Source of the DNA: Drosophila miranda
Lineage: Eukaryota; Arthropoda; Insecta; Diptera; Drosophilidae
DNA: 64,000 bases
NCBI RefSeq assembly: GCF_003369915.1
Contig: NC_046677.1
Coordinates: 3,968,001 to 4,032,000 of the forward strand
Direction of reading: 5' to 3'
A program made the translations under genes and the position numbers. The notes under the pieces are model-generated. The model had not been told where the DNA came from, did no database searches, and worked only from the letters and a program-made list of their open reading frames with translations. This document shows positions 58,196-64,000 of the stretch, in pieces (position 1 is the stretch's first letter; each line of letters starts with the position of its first letter).

Positions 58196-59134
58196 CTAAT
58201 AACGACCACCACCACCGCCACCGCCGCCGCCTCCTCCTCCACCTCCACCTCCACCGCCGCCACCGCCTTTGCGACCTCGATCATTGCCGCCTCTGTCGTT
58301 GCCCCCTCGATCATTGCCACCCCGATCGTTTCCACCACGATCCATGCCTCGTCCTTCATTGGCAGCTCTATCGCGCTGCTCGTAGTGGCCTCCGCCAACT
58401 CCATCGTTGCCATCACGACGTCGGCGGGGTGAACGTGACCCCCGACTGCGGGAGCGACGAGAACGTGGCGAGCGGGAACGGGAGCGGGCACGCCGGCGCC
58501 GAGAATATAGATACCTTCGCAGTTCCCTCGAGATGGGCTTCAAATGCATGAAGTTGCAGAATCCGGAACGTGTGCACTCTCCCATTTCGTACTGTCTGCA
58601 GCAGGCTTCACGGAAATCGGTCACCGGCGACAATTCCGAGTAGACAGGACGGCCACCGAACCAGCGATTATTCAAATCGTTTGCCGCCTTTTCTGCATCG
58701 GCCTCGTTCCGGAATTTGATGTAGACATTGCCTACCAAATGGTCGCCCAGATTGTCACACACATTCATCTCCTCGATCTCTCCGTACTTGTCCTCGCATT
58801 CAACGAAAACGTCTTCGAAGAAGTTGTCATAATGCTCCTGCATTTCCTCGTCTGATACATTGGCCACCAAATGTGACCCGTCCGCCGATTTGGCCGAGTT
58901 CTGCGGATTAACGTACAGATTCTGCAGGAGAACTGTTTGCGAAAACGTCGGCTTGTTGTGTATGCGGGAGCATCGGTCTCCATGACGGCAGGCGCCAATT
59001 TTAAAGTAGAACGAGCAATTTACTCTGCAATTGCAAGCGTCAATTAGTCAAAACACCAGGTACAGCAGAAGCGGAACCATGCTGACTTACTTGTCCTTTT
59101 CCGTGCCAAAAATGGATGCCAAATACTCCGCCAT
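58196..59134 (-). CDS. U2af38: U2 snRNP auxiliary factor small subunit
   Basis: Splicing factor that reads the AG of 3' splice sites together with U2af50. Exon 1 is 59091-59134 (MAEYLASIFGTEKDK) and exon 2 is 58196-59024, with a 66-bp GTAAGT/ATTGCAG intron; 290 residues. Domains: CCCH zinc finger 1 (VNCSFYFKIGACRHGDRCSR), the atypical RRM/UHM (about 55-150, with NVCDNLGDHLVGNVYIKF), zinc finger 2 (YEMGECTRSGFCNFMH), then an RS region. The tail has about four GGNDR units followed by a long Gly run ending GGRY. D. melanogaster U2af38 is 264 residues, so the extra length here is probably in this Gly tail. A Motif 1 element upstream at 59298-59307 gives its promoter. Confidence 0.98.
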
Positions 59135-59297
59135 TACAGTGGAGCTGAAACGAAACTGCTTCTGGAAAACTGGTGTGCTTCAATTCGAGCTATGGTTGTT
59201 TGACGCGAGACAATTTAAGTTCTTTCCTCCTTTTGTGTACTTTTTTTCGCCAGTTTTTCCAAATTTTCGCCTGCCGCACGTAAAAAAACAGCGTCCG

Positions 59298-59307
59298 CAG
59301 TGTGACC
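59298..59307 (-). promoter_or_regulatory. Motif 1 (M1BP site) of U2af38, inside a dispersed repeat
   Basis: CAGTGTGACC is the reverse complement of GGTCACACTG, about 165 bp upstream of the U2af38 start and in the right orientation. On its far side it is joined to the ATATACCG-type repeat (59330-59400), exactly as in the copy at 2.9-3.1 kb. Confidence 0.6.
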
Positions 59308-60945
59308 GAATTTATCAGTTATACGGTCTTACCGTCAGAAATATACCGTCTGATTTTCGAAATATACCATAAATATACAGACGAATTCAAGTTCTATTTT
59401 ACATATTCCTCGATTTTGATCTTCCGTGGAATATTACTAGATCAAGATCATTTTCTACTTGACTGGCTTATTTTAAACACTTGACTTTGATTGTTTTTCC
59501 TCAATTTTGGTTCCTCAATTACAATATAGCGTCTCGTATGATGAAAAACCGAACTTAGCCCACTAAAGCCCCCTTTATTTAAATAGTTCAACAACTTGAG
59601 GTAAATGGCGAAAAATATTGCTGATTGTAAATTCTTCTTGAGGATTCATGCCATCTCTCCTCTGAACGTAAAAAAAACCACGATATTTTTCAGCTGAAGT
59701 GCGCTAAAATGATTAAATTTTCATTATTTTCAGTGGAACATTGAAATACCCCCTTGGCTTATAATAGGTTAAACGTTCTTCGTCAAGACTTGTAAACCAT
59801 ATTCTTCGATTTTGATATTCCGCTGAATATTACTGGCTAGATAGAACAATTAGCCATGCCCACATAATTATAAAAGATTAATTAAACTATTTTTCATTTA
59901 ACTGGCCTATTATAAATACTTGCTTTTATTGCATTTTGCGTAAAAAGAGGTTTTAGCGAAATATGTAAGTCAAACAAAAAACAAGCAGCGAAATTGGTCA
60001 ATCAAAACAAACGAAAAAAGAAATTGCTCAATTTTGATATTCCATTGAATAATGCTGACTAACTAAATCTCTCAGAAATGCCCACATAGTTTTATCCCAT
60101 TGATGAATAAATTTTCTACAAGATTGGATAGTTGTTAATCCTTGCTTTTATTGTATTTATTGTAAAAAAAGGTTTAAACGAAAATGTTCAACAAAAAACG
60201 ATCGCTATGTTGCGTGTAAGCCTTAGTATAGACCTTTGTATACCCTATTTTGTTAATTGTATATGAAAGTATATATATTGATATGAAGATAAAACGTAAC
60301 TAATAAAAACTTCTCAAATTGACATTTTTTAGACATATTCATGTATATGATGAGTGTTTTGTATATATATCTCGATCCTGATACCTATTCTTGGTCCCTA
60401 CAAGAAGACAATAAGCTTTAAAATATCGTTGAAATATTGAAAATAATATAAAATAATATTGAATAATATTAAAATATATTGAAAATAAATTGTTTTTGCC
60501 TGGGATGACAAACATATTCACAACTCTATATCATCCATTTCCCCCAGGGTATGTGTGCAGGAAATGGGACTCATTGTTGTTATTACAGATTCTACCCGAT
60601 TCAAATAAATACCAAAATATACGGTCTCATTTCAAAAATATACCGTAAATATACTGACGAATTCAAGTTCTATTTTACATATTTCTCCTTTTTGATATTC
60701 CGTCGAAAAATTCTAGCAAACTAAAACCCTTAGTTCTGCCCACATAATTGTAGGCCGTTGATGTATAATTTATCTACAAGATCTACTACTTTTATTTACT
60801 CCCAGTACAATGTGTAAAAATGGGACTGTTTTATTTTATTAATAAATTTGATCGATAAGACATACGGCCACACTGCATCTTTGTGAATTTCCCTGAAACT
60901 TCTGAGGTATTTCTGAGGGCAAGGGTCAGACGGTCACACTGATTT
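59308..60945. repeat. Cluster of dispersed GGTATATTT repeat copies
   Basis: At least four partial copies in the same orientation as the 47.6-kb copy: about 59330-59480, 59790-59960, 60040-60560 and 60600-60800. Shared blocks are gacgaattcaagttct, gatattccg, atgcccacata, cttgcttttattg and gtttaaac; the 60330-60550 part matches 48060-48250. A further fragment at 60890-60941 ends in GGTCACACTG on the plus strand. No coding sequence recognised in this 1.6 kb. Confidence 0.7.
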
Positions 60946-61486
60946 TGCTTTCAAGGTATATTCGACAAAAGGGCGGAATTGAATTCGAATGAAACAAATG
61001 GATTTTGGATGGTGTTTTGTCGTTGCCAAAAACGCAGACACGCGGCGGACAAAAGGAAAACCCTCTGCATCTTGCATTTTGCATACAAAGCTGCAGCCCC
61101 CAAAGAATATTCCTCCCGCCTGAACGTTTGTATCTGAATGAATTTCTAGTCTTCCTAAATTCAAATACGGATCAAAAATGAAATTTGTTCATTATTCAGC
61201 CAGGATCCAGGTTTCCACCTTTAATCACATAAATTGGTGCTCCCGCTCGTTTTAAAACGAGAAAATGTTCCTCGATTGAATGAACAGTACAAAAATCTTA
61301 TATGCAAAAGGAAAAAATAGATGAATTATTGATGCATTAACATAAATTTGACACCTAACCAGGGCGTTTAGCGTGTGCTTTCTATATAAAAACTGTTTAT
61401 ATAAACCTTTATTAAAATCAAATTTGGCTCCCAAATAATCGGCTATCGGTCAGACGCATCTAAACATCGCATAAAAGATCTGAAAA
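60946..61486. other. Intergenic; nothing recognised
   Basis: AT-rich, without coding sequence. May hold a transcription start driven by the Motif 1 at 60932, but no gene follows directly. Confidence 0.35.
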
Positions 61487-61514
61487 TATCGATGACATCG
61501 ATACTAACATCGAT
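61487..61514 (+). promoter_or_regulatory. DRE-like cluster in the Hop/Stip1 promoter
   Basis: Three ATCGAT cores within 28 bp (TATCGATG, ATCGATA, ATCGATG), about 125-150 bp before the Hop start codon. This is a typical DREF/BEAF-bound housekeeping promoter pattern. Confidence 0.6.
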
Positions 61515-61637
61515 GTATAACTTCTAGAAAAGTCGGCATTTTTTGCGAGTTTTCCTGAAATTTCGGCGAAACAGCGTGTTCCAACAAGTTTGAAAAAAAA
61601 GAAGCGCATTAATAACATTACATCAGCGGTGAAAAGA

Positions 61638-63322
61638 ATGGACCAGGTAGGTGGAGTAACAGGACAAAGGAGAACATCCTTTTTACAGCCCTTGGGCCAT
61701 TAGCAGGTGAATGAACTCAAGGAAAAGGGCAACACTGCCCTGAATGCCGAAAAATTTGACGAGGCTGTTGCAGCCTACACAGAAGCCATTGCCCTGGACA
61801 GCCAAAACCATGTTCTGTTCAGCAACCGGTCGGCCGCCTATGCCAAGGCAGGGAAATTTGCTGAGGCTTTGAAGGACGCCGAACAAACCATCGCCCTGAA
61901 TCCCACCTGGCCGAAGGGATACTCGCGCAAGGGTGCCGCCGCAGCTGGCCTGCATGACTTCATGAAGGCCTTCGAGGCGTTCAACGAGGGTAAGTGGTTG
62001 AATCATCTCGTCTGGCCTCAACTTAACCTCACTTTGACTTCCCCTCGACCGCCCCCGTCCTCCTTCCACTCGCACAGGCCTCAAGTACGATCCCACAAAT
62101 GCAATTCTGCTGCAGGGCCGTCAAGAGATCACCGCCTCAGTGCTTAGCTATATGCAGTCGCAGGGCGACATTCCGATGGACATTGATCCACAGATGCCGC
62201 GAGCACGCCGGGCCCCCTCGCCACCACGTAGAACTGCCGAGCCGGCAAAGCCAGCCGATCCTAGGGTGGAGGATATGAGCGAGGATGAGAAAAAGAAGTA
62301 CTTTGCCAAGCAGGAGAAGGATCTGGGCAATGCGGCGTACAAGAAGAAGGAATTTGATGATGCTCTCAAGCACTACAATGCTGCCATCGAACATGATCCC
62401 ACAGACATCACGTTCTACAACAACATTGCTGCGGTGTACTTTGAGCGCAAGGAGTACGAGGAGTGCATTAAGCAGTGCGAGAAAGGCATCGAGGTGGGCC
62501 GTGAAAACCGCTCCGATTTCAAATTGATTGCCAAATCGTTTGCCCGCATCGGCAACACCTATCGCAAGCTTGAGAACTACAAGCAGGCCAAGATCTATTT
62601 TGAGAAGGCCATGTCCGAGCATCGGACGCCGGAGATCAAGACGTCGCTCAGCGAGATGGAAGCCAAAATCAAGGAGCAGGAGCGTCAGGCCTACATCAAT
62701 CCTGAGAAGGCCGAGGAGGAGAAGGAGCAGGGCAATCACTTCTTCAAGAAGGGTGACTACAGCAATGCTGTCAAGCACTACTCGGAGGCCATCAAGCGCA
62801 ATCCCGACGATCCCAAACTGTATAGTAATCGTGCTGCCTGCTACACGAAGCTGGCTGCCTTTGATCTGGGTCTCAAGGATTGCGAGACTTGCATCAAGCT
62901 GGACGAGAAGTTTATTAAGGGGTACATACGCAAGGGAAAAATTCTACAAGGCATGCAGCAGACCTCTAAGGCTTCGGCTGCCTACCAGAAGGCGCTGGAA
63001 CTCGACCCTAACAATGCCGAGGCCATCGAGGGCTACCGTCAGAGCTCGATGAACTTTCAACGCAATCCCCAAGAGGTGCTCAAGAATGCCATGTCGGATC
63101 CCGAAATTCAGCAGATCCTCAAAGACCCGGCCATGCGCATGATCCTCGAACAGATGCAGAACGATCCAAATGCTGTGAAAGAGTAAGTTTTCGATTTATC
63201 ACATAATTGTTATACGAATAGATTTTCCTAATTGATATTTGTTTTACAGACACTTGCAGAATCCTGCAATTGCCGATAAGATAATGAAGCTGCTGGAATC
63301 TGGCATCATTCAGATACATTAG
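61638..63322 (+). CDS. Stip1: Hsp70/Hsp90 organizing protein (Hop/STIP1)
   Basis: Co-chaperone that passes client proteins from Hsp70 to Hsp90 in the cytosol. Exons 61638-61646 (ATG GAC CAG), 61707-61989, 62078-63182 and 63250-63322, all with GT-AG introns, give 489 residues (D. melanogaster 490). Layout: TPR1 (VNELKEKGNTALNAEKFDEA and following), a short DP1 with MQSQGDIPMDID, a Pro-rich linker with RRAPSPPR, TPR2A (LGNAAYKKKEFDDALKHYNA), TPR2B (KEQGNHFFKKGDYSNAVKHY) and DP2 ending ADKIMKLLESGIIQIH. The carboxylate-clamp Lys/Asn residues of the TPRs are visible in the GN and SNRAA motifs. Poly(A) signal at 63740-63745. The 9-nt first coding exon is confirmed by the family N-terminus M(D)xVNELKEKGN. 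Confidence 0.98.
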
Positions 63323-64000
63323 GCACTCCATATATATATACAAACAAACAAAACATATTGATAAACATTCAGGAGAAGAAAGAAAACAAAACCAATAATA
63401 CGCATTATACGAACCTTATTGCACCATTATGGCGCAAGCCTCAACTAAACTATCGTTTACCAATTTATAAAGAGGAGGGCAAACACAAAATACAAACAAA
63501 AATTAACGCTAAACATTACCCTAGAAATCGCAACGCCTAAAACGCAGATCGACTATAACTACAAAAGTTAAAAGTTAAAGAAATTAATTACAAAACACCT
63601 ACACACACCACTAAGGAAGTGGAGTGTCTGCCTAATTAATTTAGGCAGATGGCTGGAGTAGGGCTCCATCCGCAAAATCCTTATTTTCTTACTACAATAT
63701 ATGCTGTAGCTTAGCTCTAAAATAAGTTTTTGAATGTAAAATAAATGAGTCAAAGAACGGTATGGCACGAGATTCTATTTGAATATCCCGCCCAAGTGTT
63801 GTACAGTCCTCTGTTCTGTCTACAACAGCACACGTTAACCAGCACCGCACAATTTCTTCCGAAAAAAATGGTGTGCCCATTTATATACCTTTATCTATAT
63901 TTTTTACAAATTTGCTACAGAAAATTCCCTCAAGTCGTTGAACTGTTTCAATATTGGGGGCTTAAGTGGGTTCGTTTGTGCATCGGTATATTTACGGTAT
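63323..64000. other. Stip1 3' UTR and right edge of the window
   Basis: Non-coding, AT-rich. AATAAA at 63740-63745 probably ends the Stip1 transcript. The last bases (from about 63985) read GGTATATTTACGGTAT, the start of another dispersed-repeat copy that runs off the window. Confidence 0.55.

Noticed and set aside
62137-62778. 213-codon minus frame opposite Stip1
   Set aside because: Leu-rich mirror of the Lys/Glu-rich TPR coding sequence.

Overview
The window is insect nuclear DNA, almost certainly Drosophila (subgenus Sophophora; an obscura-group species is possible but is only an inference). The evidence is the gene content, which matches known Drosophila genes residue for residue over long stretches. 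Introns are short with GT..AG ends, promoters carry TATCGATA (DRE) and GGTCACACTG (Motif 1) elements, and the non-coding DNA is rich in CA/TA microsatellites. There are no bacterial, CRISPR or viral features. Many displayed start codons had to be moved to a downstream ATG or into an upstream exon, and this was done gene by gene.

Left block (1-35.6 kb). AsnRS (minus strand, runs off the left edge) and DCTN6 (plus) are divergent from a 414-bp promoter. DCTN6 and the RNA polymerase I/III subunit gene RPAC2/Polr1D (minus) are convergent, with stop codons 7 bp apart. Then comes brain tumor (brat, plus), with several possible non-coding 5' exons spread over about 18 kb, one large coding exon (23148-26360) and an AT-rich 3' UTR of about 9.2 kb. 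In D. melanogaster these genes belong to cytological region 37B-C of arm 2L.

Junction (35.6-40.5 kb). Three tandem tiny cysteine-rich genes resemble Drosophila male-specific sperm proteins. They are followed by a minus-strand gene with a CIDE-N domain and a broken-looking 3' tail.

Right block (40.5-64 kb). smoothened (smo, plus, six coding exons) is followed by two tandem minus-strand AIG1/ADTRP-family genes. The second has three possible alternative first exons reaching to 52.96 kb, and the intronless Amnionless gene lies inside its long intron on the same strand. Next are a small Cys-rich gene, a LINE remnant, a three-unit tandem repeat, the PET117 homologue, U2af38 and Hop/Stip1. In D. 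melanogaster smo, U2af38 and Amnionless lie at 21B, so the window joins two segments of Muller element B that are far apart in that species.

The most interesting points are: the alternative first exons of the second AIG1-like gene, one of which swaps the catalytic Thr for Ser; a GC-AG intron in its paralogue; a dispersed repeat that carries the M1BP promoter motif and sits upstream of U2af38 and in front of brat; the tandem array at 56.3-57.2 kb with an inverted repeat in each unit; and the untidy CIDE-N gene at the rearrangement junction.
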